Positions 17,608 through 25,234 of a DNA stretch of 43,859 nt are shown in pieces. Positions within the stretch are counted from its first letter, which is position 1; each line of letters opens with the position of its first letter. The stretch spans positions 33,881 to 77,739 of the forward strand of contig JARGPD010000001.1 of assembly GCA_029212845.1 (NCBI GenBank), written 5' to 3'. The notes under the pieces are model-generated. The model did no database searches. It was not told the origin of the DNA and saw nothing but the letters and a program-made list of their open reading frames with translations. Position numbers and translations under genes: made by a program. The DNA is from Planctomycetota bacterium (lineage in GTDB: Bacteria; Planctomycetota; UBA1135; GCA-002686595).

Positions 17608-18948
17608 CTAGCCGTCGGTCGGGGTCGGCTCGCCTCCCAGCCCAAGGGCCAGGGCCTCTTCCTCGTCCCGGAACAGCAGCAGGTCGTCCGGCTCGATGCG
17701 GCGCGCCTCGGTCGAGGTCGGCGAGTAGAGCTCGACCCGGCCCCGGCACCCCACGATGCCGATGATCAGCTCCCTGGAGCAGTACCCACAGACCCCGCGC
17801 AGGGGGAAGCGCGAGATGACCCGGAACATCGGCGGCGCCTGGCGCACCTCCGTGTGGGACACGCAGCCAAGGTTCGGGCAGGGGTTGGTCCCCCACCAGG
17901 CCGGGTGCAGCGACTCGCGGGTCACGCTCGAGCTTGAGATGTCGATGCGCCCGAGCAGCATGGCCAGGATCGCCATGCGGATCGGGACGCCGCGGGCCGC
18001 CTGCTTGAAGTAGATCGAGCGCGGGTCCTGGTCGAACTCCGGCGCGATCTCGTCCCGGCGCGGGAGTGGATGCATGACGACGGCTTCGGCCAGGGCCTCG
18101 CCGGACATCATCATGGTGTCCAGGTGCACGTAGTCGTTGGCGCTGTCCTCGGAAGCGAAGCGCTCGGTCTGGGGCCGCGTCATGTAGATCGCGTCGACGT
18201 GGTCGACCCGGCGCGCGCCGCGGCTCGCTTGGGTGTAGAGCGAAAGCTGGTGCGGCTTGGTCGGGGTGATGTACATCGCATCGCTCGCGCGGGCCAGGTC
18301 GCCGAGGCGTGAGGCGTCGGCCGCCTGGGGCTCGGCGCCATACTCCTCACGCAGGCGCTTGACCACGTAGTCGGGCAGCTCGAGCCCCGCATGGGGAACG
18401 CACACCAGGTTCGCGCCGAAGCGCGCGAGGGCGTAGACGAAGGAGTGGATCGTTCGGCTGTAGCGCAGGTCCCCGGACAGCACGACGTCGAGCCCCTCGA
18501 GGCGCCCCTTCTCGATCCAAAGGGTGTACAGGTCGCAGAGGGTCTGGGTCGGGTGCTCGTGGCTGCCGTCGCCGGCGTTGATCACCGGCACCTCACTGTA
18601 GCCTGCGGCCAGTCGGGCGGCCCCCTCGCTCGGGTGCCGCAGCACGAGGATGTCGGCGTAGGCGCTGATGATCCTGACCGTGTCGGCCAGGGACTCGCCC
18701 TTGGCGGCGCTCGAGAGGCCCATGTCGGCAGCGGTCACGACGCCCCCACCGAGGCGCAGCATCGCCGACTCGAAGGACAAGCGCGTGCGCGTCGAGGCCT
18801 CGTAGAAGACGCTGGCCGAGATCAGTCCACGGCAGGAGTCGGCGGACGAGTGCAGGTTCTCCGAGAAGCGACTTGCGTGCTCGAAGAGGCCTTGGATCTC
18901 GGTGAGGGAGAGGTCGTCGATCGAGACGAGGTGGCGAGGTCCGCCCAT
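17608..18948 (-). CDS. pyrB: Aspartate carbamoyltransferase catalytic chain fused to a PyrI-type zinc domain
   Basis: A 446-residue enzyme of pyrimidine synthesis joining carbamoyl phosphate and aspartate. The catalytic part, residues 1-340, shows the carbamoyl-phosphate loop STRTR (52-56), HPTQ (132-135) and HPLPR (293-297), as in the family. A C-terminal addition at about 355-400 reads NPCPNLGCVSH, then PLRGVCGYCSRELI, with Cys 357, 362, 387 and 390 in C-x4-C and C-x2-C spacing: the zinc site of the regulatory chain PyrI. The nucleotide-binding allosteric half of PyrI is absent. A 46-residue acidic tail follows. I start at the ATG at 18948 because the family homology begins there; the frame is open back to 19038. 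Full PyrB-PyrI fusions are known in some bacteria; this shortened one would keep the chain contact but lack the usual CTP/ATP site. Confidence 0.95.
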   Translation of the reverse strand: MGGPRHLVSIDDLSLTEIQGLFEHASRFSENLHSSADSCRGLISASVFYEASTRTRLSFESAMLRLGGGVVTAADMGLSSAAKGESLADTVRIISAYADILVLRHPSEGAARLAAGYSEVPVINAGDGSHEHPTQTLCDLYTLWIEKGRLEGLDVVLSGDLRYSRTIHSFVYALARFGANLVCVPHAGLELPDYVVKRLREEYGAEPQAADASRLGDLARASDAMYITPTKPHQLSLYTQASRGARRVDHVDAIYMTRPQTERFASEDSANDYVHLDTMMMSGEALAEAVVMHPLPRRDEIAPEFDQDPRSIYFKQAARGVPIRMAILAMLLGRIDISSSSVTRESLHPAWWGTNPCPNLGCVSHTEVRQAPPMFRVISRFPLRGVCGYCSRELIIGIVGCRGRVELYSPTSTEARRIEPDDLLLFRDEEEALALGLGGEPTPTDG

Positions 18949-19038
18949 GGCTAGCTCGGGTTGGGGTCCTCGGGAGGATAGCGCGGGGACCTTGGATCCC
19001 GCTGGCTTTTCATGGTTCGGCTGCTTGGTCGGTACCAC

Positions 19039-20145
19039 TCAGGCGAGCAGCGCGGCCAGCTCGAGCTCAGCCGCGGGCAGGTCGCTCGCGAGCAAGGCGT
19101 CGGCCAGTCGCCGGCAGGCCGCGCGGGTGCGGTCGTCGAAGGGCAGGCCCGCCCCGGGCGACCAGGGGTCCCCAGCGAGGCCGAGCGCTGCGTGGAAGCA
19201 GCGCTCCAGGGTCTCGAGGGTGCCGCTTGGGTCCGCCAGGGCCTGGATGGGCTGCGGGCTCGGCGCGCCCGGGAGCGCTCGGGCTCCCGGACCCGGGGAC
19301 TGGTCGGCACGACTCTGCAGCGCCACGGTCGGCACCCCGAGCTCGGGCGGTGCCGTCCCCGCTGGATCGAGCCACAGCAGGAGGTCCGCGGCCCGACGCT
19401 CCGCGAGTCCTGCAACCTGCCCGCGCGCCTCGACCTCGGCCGCCGCACCGGTCGCTGCGCGGTCGCCGGCCGTGTCGACGAGATCGACGGCATAGGCACC
19501 CAGCTGGGTGCGGGCTTCGATGCGGTCGCGGGTCGTGCCCTCTTCTTCGGAGACGACGACGCGCTGCTCCCCGACGAGCAGGTTGAAGAGGGTCGACTTG
19601 CCCGCGTTGACCGGACCGGCGAGGACCACCCGAGCGGGCTCGAAGAGCGGCCTCCGGGCCTGGCCGAGCTCGTCCAGCTCGAGCGCAGCCGCGGCGGCAG
19701 CCTGGACGTCGCCCCCGGTGAGGTCAGCCGCGATGCGCTCCAGGCACCCCCGGAGAGCGCCCTCGGCCTGGTCGAGGAGGCAGCGCGCCGCGGCCTCCGA
19801 GGGAGCCGTCTGCAGGGCCTGGCGCGCCGCGGCCTCGAGGGACCTCGGTTCGATTCCGAGGCCTTCCCCGTGGGCGTCCGACTCGGCCTCGAGCAGCTCG
19901 ACGAGGCGCTCGACCAGCACCGGGCTCCCGTGGAGATGCAGCTCGAGCGCGCCGTCGGGACGCCGCCAGGCCAGGGCCTCGTCGAGGCTCTCGCCCGCGT
20001 GGCGCAGCTGCACGACGCGTGGCACGGCCAGGTCGCCATGGGCACCGGCCAAGGCCTCGAAGCGCGCCTGGGGCCCAGCGCCGGTCAGCTCGAGCACGCT
20101 GATGCCGCCGCGGCCGCGCGGAGTCAGCTCGCGCAGGCCACTCAC
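19039..20145 (-). CDS. Shortened MnmE (TrmE)-like GTPase
   Basis: A 368-residue GTPase related to MnmE, which with MnmG modifies the wobble uridine of some tRNAs. The N-terminus, ELTPRGRGGISVLELTG, matches the TrmE_N folate-binding domain (ATPPGRGGI in MnmE), and ELHLHGSP matches its ELxGHGGP. The G domain has G1 GPVNAGKST, G2 GTTRDRI and G3 DTAG. It differs from true MnmE in three ways: about 85 residues shorter; the stretch usually reading FLNGKLDLxQAEA is replaced by an Ala-rich helix; and the protein ends before the C-terminal C(I/V)GK, so the catalytic Cys is missing. G4 is also changed (QSRADQ where NKxD is expected). It overlaps coaX by 4 bases (ATGA). It may be a divergent MnmE or a GTPase with a new role. 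Confidence 0.8.
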   Translation of the reverse strand: MSGLRELTPRGRGGISVLELTGAGPQARFEALAGAHGDLAVPRVVQLRHAGESLDEALAWRRPDGALELHLHGSPVLVERLVELLEAESDAHGEGLGIEPRSLEAAARQALQTAPSEAAARCLLDQAEGALRGCLERIAADLTGGDVQAAAAAALELDELGQARRPLFEPARVVLAGPVNAGKSTLFNLLVGEQRVVVSEEEGTTRDRIEARTQLGAYAVDLVDTAGDRAATGAAAEVEARGQVAGLAERRAADLLLWLDPAGTAPPELGVPTVALQSRADQSPGPGARALPGAPSPQPIQALADPSGTLETLERCFHAALGLAGDPWSPGAGLPFDDRTRAACRRLADALLASDLPAAELELAALLA

Positions 20146-20894
20146 GGCAGCTCGGGGAGCAGGACGCCCGGCAGGCCAGCGAGCAGCAGGCCCTCGTGCA
20201 CCAGGTCGGGCCGCTCGTGGACCTCGCCCGGCAGGCAGGTGGTCGGCTCGAGCAGTAGGCTGCGGGCGCCGCCGGTGACGACGACCGGCAGGTCGGGCAG
20301 GCCCAGCTCGGCGAGCTGGCGGAGCACCAGCTCGCGCGCAGCACCCCGCAGGCCCACGACCACGCCGGCCTCGAGGGCCGCGCGCGTCTCACGTCCGATG
20401 GCGGGCACGCCGGGCCGCGGCTCGACCGCATGCAGCTGGGCACCTCCCTCGGCGAGGGCGCGCACGAGCAGCGCAGGACCGGGGGCGATCGCGCCACCCT
20501 CGAAGGTGCCGACGCGCACGGCATCGACGGTCATGGCCGTGCCGCAGTCGACGACGACAGCGCCGGCGGGGAAGAGCCAGGCAGCTGCCCGCGCCGCGAA
20601 GAGCCGGTCGAGCCCGCAGGTCTCGGGGTGACGGATCGCGAGGGCGAGCCCGTGGTCGGGGACGACCACCGCATCGAAGCGCAGCTCGAGGGCCTCGGCC
20701 AAGGTCGATCGTCGAGCGTGGTCGGCGACCGACGAGAGCAGGACGGGACCGGCCAGCTCCTGGAGCTCGGCCGGGATGGCGTCCAGGCCCATGTAGCGTC
20801 CGAAGACCTGGGCCCGGCCACCCTCGATCGACCAGGCAACCACACCGACCGTGCTATTGCCCTGGTCGACGGTCAGATGGGTGGCTTGGGCCAT
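20142..20894 (-). CDS. coaX: Type III pantothenate kinase
   Basis: A 250-residue cytoplasmic enzyme phosphorylating pantothenate, the first step of coenzyme A synthesis. The ASKHA-fold phosphate-1 loop is DQGNSTV (10-16), where type III enzymes have DxGNT/S. GLDRLFAARAA gives the family G-x-D-R motif that binds pantothenate, DCGTAMTVDAV the second Asp motif, and GGAIAPG the phosphate-2 loop. Length fits the family. An ATG at 20894 follows GAGAGG at a spacing of about 11 bases. The stop overlaps the MnmE-like GTPase start by four bases, so the two are translationally coupled. No birA, its frequent neighbour, is here. Confidence 0.93.
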   Translation of the reverse strand: MAQATHLTVDQGNSTVGVVAWSIEGGRAQVFGRYMGLDAIPAELQELAGPVLLSSVADHARRSTLAEALELRFDAVVVPDHGLALAIRHPETCGLDRLFAARAAAWLFPAGAVVVDCGTAMTVDAVRVGTFEGGAIAPGPALLVRALAEGGAQLHAVEPRPGVPAIGRETRAALEAGVVVGLRGAARELVLRQLAELGLPDLPVVVTGGARSLLLEPTTCLPGEVHERPDLVHEGLLLAGLPGVLLPELP

Positions 20895-20927
20895 GCGGGC
20901 TGGACCTCTCGGGACAGGGCCCGGGGA

Positions 20928-21950
20928 TCAGTCCGAGGGCGAGTCGTAGGTGACCGTGCGCTCGACGCCCTTGTTCTCGATCACGATCTCCCAGGTGGAG
21001 TACTTCTCCGAGTTGTTCTTGCCGAACTGGATCGCTTCTTGGACCGACGAGACCGGGTGACCGTTGATGCTCTTGATGATGTCGCCGGACTTCACGCCGT
21101 GCTGGGCCGCGATCGAGCCGGCGGGCACGTCCTGGATCTCGATGCCGTCGTACTGCCCGGTGCTCGGGTTGCGGTGACGGCGGTGGTCGATCTGCGCGAT
21201 GATCGCGGCGTAGTCGGTGGCGAAGCGCTCGGCGTCATCCGTGCCGACCTTGTAGTGGTTGCGGTCGATCAACATCGTCCGGTCGGGGTTGTAGACCGGG
21301 GCATCTGGCAGGCTGCCGATGCTGGCTGTCGCGGCCGGCATCAGCGCGCCGTCGGGCCCCGCCTCGACGATGTGGATGCCGTCCATGAAGACGGGCGGCT
21401 CGACCAGCTCGGGCTCGCGGCCCTCGTCGTCGAAGCCGAAGACCACGCCGGCCTCGACGATGTCCTTGACGAAGCAGTACGCGTGCGGGCTCGGCAGGTA
21501 GTCCCCGACGTAGAGCTCGGCAGCGCCATCCTTGACGGACTTCGAGCGCGACATCTGGCTGTCCTTGTAGCTGACCAGAGCCTGGCTGGCGCTCGGGTCG
21601 AAGCTCGCCGCGCGCACCCACAGGACCTCGACGAGGTCCCCCATCGGCTTGGCCTTGGCCGTCGTCGTGGGGGTCTTGTCGGGCTCCTTGACGACGATCA
21701 CCTCGGGCTCCTTGCCGGACCAGTTCATGTCGTGAAACAGCCGCTTGACCACGGGGAAGTCGAACTCCATGTAGACCTCGGGCTCGGGGAACTTCACGTC
21801 CTCCAGGGCGCCCTTGATGAAGTCGTTGTTCAGGCGCTGGAGCCGCGCCTGGCTCTCGGGCTGCTTGAACTCGTAGAGGAAGAAGCCGAGGTAGCTGGCG
21901 CAGGCGAGCGAGCCCACCCAGATCACGTTCTGGATCGAGGAGATGTTCAT
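20928..21950 (-). CDS. Single-pass membrane protein with C-terminal PDZ domain, GspC-like
   Basis: A 340-residue protein from the ATG at 21950. One membrane segment at about 8-26 (VIWVGSLACASYLGFFLYEF) leaves a short cytoplasmic start and a large periplasmic part. A Thr/Lys/Pro-rich linker lies near 100. Residues about 245-335 look like a PDZ domain (YDGIEIQDVPAGSIAAQHGV, then SGDIIKSINGHPVSSVQEAI). One TM helix, a middle region and a terminal PDZ is the plan of type II secretion protein GspC, which links inner-membrane platform and secretin. Its neighbour is a PilT-type ATPase, which supports a pilus/secretion role. The middle part has no family I recognise, and a general PDZ scaffold remains possible. 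About 150 bases separate it from pilT. Confidence 0.7.
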   Translation of the reverse strand: MNISSIQNVIWVGSLACASYLGFFLYEFKQPESQARLQRLNNDFIKGALEDVKFPEPEVYMEFDFPVVKRLFHDMNWSGKEPEVIVVKEPDKTPTTTAKAKPMGDLVEVLWVRAASFDPSASQALVSYKDSQMSRSKSVKDGAAELYVGDYLPSPHAYCFVKDIVEAGVVFGFDDEGREPELVEPPVFMDGIHIVEAGPDGALMPAATASIGSLPDAPVYNPDRTMLIDRNHYKVGTDDAERFATDYAAIIAQIDHRRHRNPSTGQYDGIEIQDVPAGSIAAQHGVKSGDIIKSINGHPVSSVQEAIQFGKNNSEKYSTWEIVIENKGVERTVTYDSPSD

Positions 21951-22035
21951 GCGGGGTCCAATGCTAGCTGCCGCCACCCGCTAGGACGAGCCCCAAGTGG
22001 AGGTCCTATGGCCGCGGCGTGAACCGAGCGGACGC

Positions 22036-22068
22036 CCGCCCGGGCCGGGTATTCCCCAGCCCGGGCGG
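22036..22068 (-). terminator. Hairpin downstream of pilT
   Basis: A perfect 10-bp stem CCGCCCGGGC (22036-22045 with 22059-22068) around a 13-base loop, in the spacer after the pilT stop. No T-run follows on the minus strand, so it could equally protect the mRNA end. Confidence 0.45.
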
Positions 22069-22099
22069 ATTCCAGGGTGCGCGGGCTCCAGGGCGAGGC

Positions 22100-23224
22100 C
22101 TAGGCCATGCGCAGGCGCTGTTTCGAGCCGGTCGAGAAGCCCCGCAAGACCAGGGCTAGCTCCTCGGGCCGGTCGCTGGCCGCCATGGCGACCTCCATCT
22201 CGACCAGGCCCTGCTGCACGAGATGTGCAAGGGATTCGTTGAACGAGATCAGACCCTCGACACCGCCCTTGGCCAGCATGCGGGCGATCTCTATCGTCTC
22301 GCCCTCGCCCAGGATCTCGCGCACGCGCGGGACGCTGGTCAGGAGCTCGACCGCCGGGATCATGCCCGTCACCCCGCGCCGACCAACGAGGCGCTGGGAG
22401 AGGATGCCGGCCAGGTTGTCCGACAGCCGCATGCAGACCTGGGCGTGCTGGCGGGCCGGGAAGAAGGACAGGACGCGGTCCAGGGTCCGGGCCGCGTTGA
22501 CCGTGTGCAGGGTCGAGAGGACCAGGTGGCCGGTCTCGGCCGCATCGAGGGCTGCCTGGACCGTGGCCGCGTCGCGCATCTCGCCGATCAGGATCACGTC
22601 CGGACTCTGGCGCAGGGCGTGGGAGAGGCCGTGCTGGAAGTCCTCGAAGTCGGTGCCGAGCTCGCGCTGGCTGATCACGCAGCGGTCCTCGCGGTAGAGG
22701 ATCTCGACCGGATCCTCGAGGGTCACCACGTGGCGCGGGACCGTGCGGTTGAGGTGCTGGATCATGGCCGACAGGGTCGTCGACTTGCCGGAGCCGGCGA
22801 TACCGGTGACCAGGATCAGGCCGCGCTTGCGCACGGTGAGCTTCTCGAGGTGCTTGGTCGGCAGGTCGAGGCTGGCCAGCTCGGGCGCCTCATCGGCGAC
22901 GCGGCGCAGCACGGCTGCCGGCTCGCCCAGCTGACGGAAGCCGTTCAAGCGGTAGCGGCCGAGGGTCGCGTGGTTGACCGACGCGTCGAGGTGCCCGGTG
23001 CGCATCCAGATGTCGAGGTTGCGCTCGCCGATGTACGGCCTCAGGGTCTCGACGAGCCCCTCACCGGCGGGCACCTCGCCCTTCATGAACGTGATGCTGC
23101 CGTCGATCCGGCAGCAGGCGCGCCGACCGGCGCGCAGGATCAGGTCGCTGGCGTCGCCCTCGACCATGGCCTTCATCCAGACCTCCATCAGGTCGATGCC
23201 GACCTCTTGTGCTTCTTCCGCGCT
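22100..23224 (-). CDS. pilT: PilT/PilU-type twitching motility ATPase
   Basis: A 374-residue hexameric cytoplasmic ATPase of the GspE/PilT superfamily that powers pilus retraction. Seen: Walker A GIAGSGKST (142-150), Asp box TLEDPVEI (about 169-176), Walker B DVILIGEMRD (210-219) and His box GHLVLSTLHT (233-242). The N-terminal PAS-like domain with ASDLIL fits PilT. The C-terminus lacks a recognisable AIRNLIRE motif needed for retraction in PilT, which may point to PilU or a PilT variant. The ATG at 23224 has GAGGAG 8 bases upstream; GTG and TTG codons just before are too close to that site. No PilB extension ATPase is in the window. Confidence 0.92.
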   Translation of the reverse strand, partial: SAEEAQEVGIDLMEVWMKAMVEGDASDLILRAGRRACCRIDGSITFMKGEVPAGEGLVETLRPYIGERNLDIWMRTGHLDASVNHATLGRYRLNGFRQLGEPAAVLRRVADEAPELASLDLPTKHLEKLTVRKRGLILVTGIAGSGKSTTLSAMIQHLNRTVPRHVVTLEDPVEILYREDRCVISQRELGTDFEDFQHGLSHALRQSPDVILIGEMRDAATVQAALDAAETGHLVLSTLHTVNAARTLDRVLSFFPARQHAQVCMRLSDNLAGILSQRLVGRRGVTGMIPAVELLTSVPRVREILGEGETIEIARMLAKGGVEGLISFNESLAHLVQQGLVEMEVAMAASDRPEELALVLRGFSTGSKQRLRMA

Positions 23225-23338
23225 CATCTCCAACACTCCTCGGCTGGCTAGGTTCCTGGCTCGGGTCCGCCCATCGGTCGCGCGCCTCGTCTACACAGGG
23301 AGACGCGCCGACCCCAGGATTGGGGGACTCCGGCCTAC

Positions 23339-24382
23339 CTATCGGCGCCAGGCTGGAGCGGACTGGAGCCCAGGGTCACGATCTCCACGAACCAGGACCC
23401 GGGTGCCCTCGAGCAGCTCCGCGAGGCCGGCCCCCGTCTGGGACGAGATCGGGAACATCGGCTGGCCGGCGGCCTCGGCCAGGTCCTTGGCGCGCTGGTG
23501 GGTCTCCTCGTCCTCGCACTTGGTGGCCACCAGGATGCGCGCGCGGCTAGCGAGGTCCGCGGAGTAGCGCGCGAGCTCCTCCTCGATCACACGCCAGGCC
23601 TCGACCGGTTCGAGGCCCCCGCGGCCCTCGTCTGCGGCGGCCGAGACGTCGACGAGGTGCAGGAGCACCCCACAGCGTTCCACGTGCTTGAGGAAGCGAT
23701 GGCCGAGGCCGACCCCATCGGCCGCGCCTTCGATCAGGCCCGGCAGGTCCGCGATGCAGAGGGTGTCGTAGTCGCCGACCTGGGCGATGCCGACCTGGGG
23801 CTCGAGGGTCGTGAAGGGGTAGTCCGCGATCTTCGGGCGGGCGGCGCTGACCCGCGAGAGGAAGGTCGACTTGCCGGCGTTGGGCAGGCCGATCAGGCCG
23901 ACCTCGGCGACGAGCTTGAGCTCGAGCCGCACGCGGCGCTCCTCGCCGTCCTGTCCCAGCTCGTGGTGACGCGGGGCCTGGACCACCGAGGTGGCGAACT
24001 GGGCGTTTCCGCGGCCGCCGCGACCGCCGGCGGCGATCACGATCTGGGCGTCGAGCTCGGCGAGGTCGCGCAGCATGTGGCCGCGCTCGAGGTCGTAGAC
24101 CTGGGTGCCGACGGGCACCTCGACGACCAGGTCCTCGCCGCACGCACCGAACTTGCACTGGGTGCCGCCGGGACGCCCCTTGGGCGCGTGGTAGTTGTAG
24201 CGCCGACCGACGTCGAGCAGCGAGTTCACGCGGTCGGTCGCGACCAGCACGACCCCGCCCCCATCGCCGCCGTCCCCGCCGTCGGGGCCGCCGCGGTGCA
24301 CGTACTTCTCACGCCGAAAGGACAGCATTCCGTCGCCGCCCTTGCCGCCGCGGACCTCGATCTCGCACTCGTCGCGGAACAT
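23339..24382 (-). CDS. obgE: Obg GTPase (ribosome assembly, stringent response)
   Basis: A 347-residue GTPase. The Gly-rich Obg domain covers 1-158 (VRGGKGGDGMLSFRREKYV, GGPDGGDGGDGGG, AAGGRGGRGN). The G domain has GLPNAGKST, the switch stretch YPFTTLEPQVG and LPGLIEGA. G4 reads ATKCEDE, where most Obg proteins have NKxD, so guanine contact may be slightly altered. The C-terminal OCT domain seen in some Obg proteins is missing, which is common. GAGAGG stands 7 bases before the ATG. It follows rplU-rpmA as in most bacteria, so ribosome assembly and the two ribosomal proteins are made together. Confidence 0.96.
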   Translation of the reverse strand: MFRDECEIEVRGGKGGDGMLSFRREKYVHRGGPDGGDGGDGGGVVLVATDRVNSLLDVGRRYNYHAPKGRPGGTQCKFGACGEDLVVEVPVGTQVYDLERGHMLRDLAELDAQIVIAAGGRGGRGNAQFATSVVQAPRHHELGQDGEERRVRLELKLVAEVGLIGLPNAGKSTFLSRVSAARPKIADYPFTTLEPQVGIAQVGDYDTLCIADLPGLIEGAADGVGLGHRFLKHVERCGVLLHLVDVSAAADEGRGGLEPVEAWRVIEEELARYSADLASRARILVATKCEDEETHQRAKDLAEAAGQPMFPISSQTGAGLAELLEGTRVLVRGDRDPGLQSAPAWRR

Positions 24383-24412
24383 GAAGTACCTCTCACCTAG
24401 GATGGAAATTGC

Positions 24413-24449
24413 AGCAGCCGAGGACCCGCACCGCGGTCCCTCGGCTGCT
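24413..24449 (-). terminator. Intercistronic hairpin between rpmA and obgE
   Basis: A perfect 10-bp stem, AGCAGCCGAG (24413-24422) with CTCGGCTGCT (24440-24449), followed on the minus strand by TGCAATTT. It could be a partial terminator that lowers obgE expression relative to the ribosomal proteins. Confidence 0.55.
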
Positions 24450-24500
24450 CGCTCCGGCTCGCCCCTCCCTCGCGGGTCGGGCCAGCCCGGCTGAACAGGC

Positions 24501-24746
24501 TCAGGCGATCGGGTCGATCGTCACGCGCTTGCGGGTCTGGAAACGGACCGTCCCCTCGACGAGAGCGAAGAGGGTGTAGTCGTTGCCCATGCCGACGTTG
24601 CGGCCGGGGTGGAACTTGGTGCCGCACTGACGAACGATGATCGTCCCGGGGGAGACCGTCTGGCCGCCGTAGCGCTTGACGCCGCGGAATTGGGGGTTGG
24701 AGTCGCGGCCGTTGCGCGAGGAACCCTGTCCCTTCTTATGTGCCAT
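24501..24746 (-). CDS. rpmA: 50S ribosomal protein bL27
   Basis: An 81-residue ribosomal protein whose N-terminus reaches the peptidyl transferase centre. The start [20 protein letters not shown] is the typical bL27 start, without the cleaved extension of Firmicutes. The family signature [20 protein letters not shown] and the end [11 protein letters not shown] are present. It lies 14 bases after rplU, the usual order, and obgE follows after a hairpin. Confidence 0.98.
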   Translation of the reverse strand: MAHKKGQGSSRNGRDSNPQFRGVKRYGGQTVSPGTIIVRQCGTKFHPGRNVGMGNDYTLFALVEGTVRFQTRKRVTIDPIA

Positions 24747-24760
24747 GGTTCGTTCTCGGG

Positions 24761-25075
24761 TTAGGCGTTGATGCCGGTGACGCGCACCTGCAGGTACTTC
24801 TGGCGATGGCCCTTCTTCACTCGCACGTTCTTGCGGCGCTTGAAGCGGAAGACCACGAGCTTCGGGCCCTTGACCGGGCCGAGGACCTCGGCGGTCACGG
24901 AGGCGCCATCCACGAGCGGGGTGCCCACGGTGACTTGACCCTCGTTGGAGACGAGCAGGACCTTGTCGAAGGTCAAGGCCTCGCCGGCCTCGCGGCCTTC
25001 TTTCCAGTCGCAGAGCAAGACGTCGCCCTCGCGGACGGTGCGCTGCTGACCTCGGTCGGAGATGATGGCGTACAC
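24761..25075 (-). CDS. rplU: 50S ribosomal protein bL21
   Basis: A 104-residue 23S rRNA-binding ribosomal protein. The start is a GTG at 25075 ([18 protein letters not shown]), matching the MYAII start of the family; the frame is open further upstream but without similarity. The C-terminal signature [20 protein letters not shown] is clear. It is first in the rplU-rpmA-obgE group, about 160 bases after the RNase E/G gene, where a terminator and a palindrome lie. Confidence 0.97.
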   Translation of the reverse strand: MYAIISDRGQQRTVREGDVLLCDWKEGREAGEALTFDKVLLVSNEGQVTVGTPLVDGASVTAEVLGPVKGPKLVVFRFKRRKNVRVKKGHRQKYLQVRVTGINA

Positions 25076-25165
25076 GGTACGTGTCCTATTGCTGGCCGCG
25101 GTGGAGACCCTCCCGCGGTGGTGTCGCCCCCGGGGGTGTCTCCCGAGGGCCTTGGATCGATGGTT

Positions 25166-25179
25166 CCCGAAATTTCGGG
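25166..25179. promoter_or_regulatory. Perfect 14-bp palindrome upstream of rplU
   Basis: CCCGAAATTTCGGG is an uninterrupted palindrome about 90 bases before the rplU start codon, in the only AT-rich patch of this spacer. It could be an operator or part of the promoter region. No known regulator site is implied. Confidence 0.35.
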
Positions 25180-25194
25180 CCGCAGAGTCTAGCA

Positions 25195-25228
25195 GCTGGG
25201 GGAGGAGGGTCAAGCCCCCTCCCCCAGC
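25195..25228 (-). terminator. Terminator hairpin after the RNase E/G gene
   Basis: A perfect 10-bp outer stem, GCTGGGGGAG (25195-25204) with CTCCCCCAGC (25219-25228), with more G-C pairing inside, a few bases past the stop codon. No long T-run follows on the minus strand. Its position fits a terminator or 3'-end stabiliser. Confidence 0.6.
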
Positions 25229-25234
25229 CCTGGA

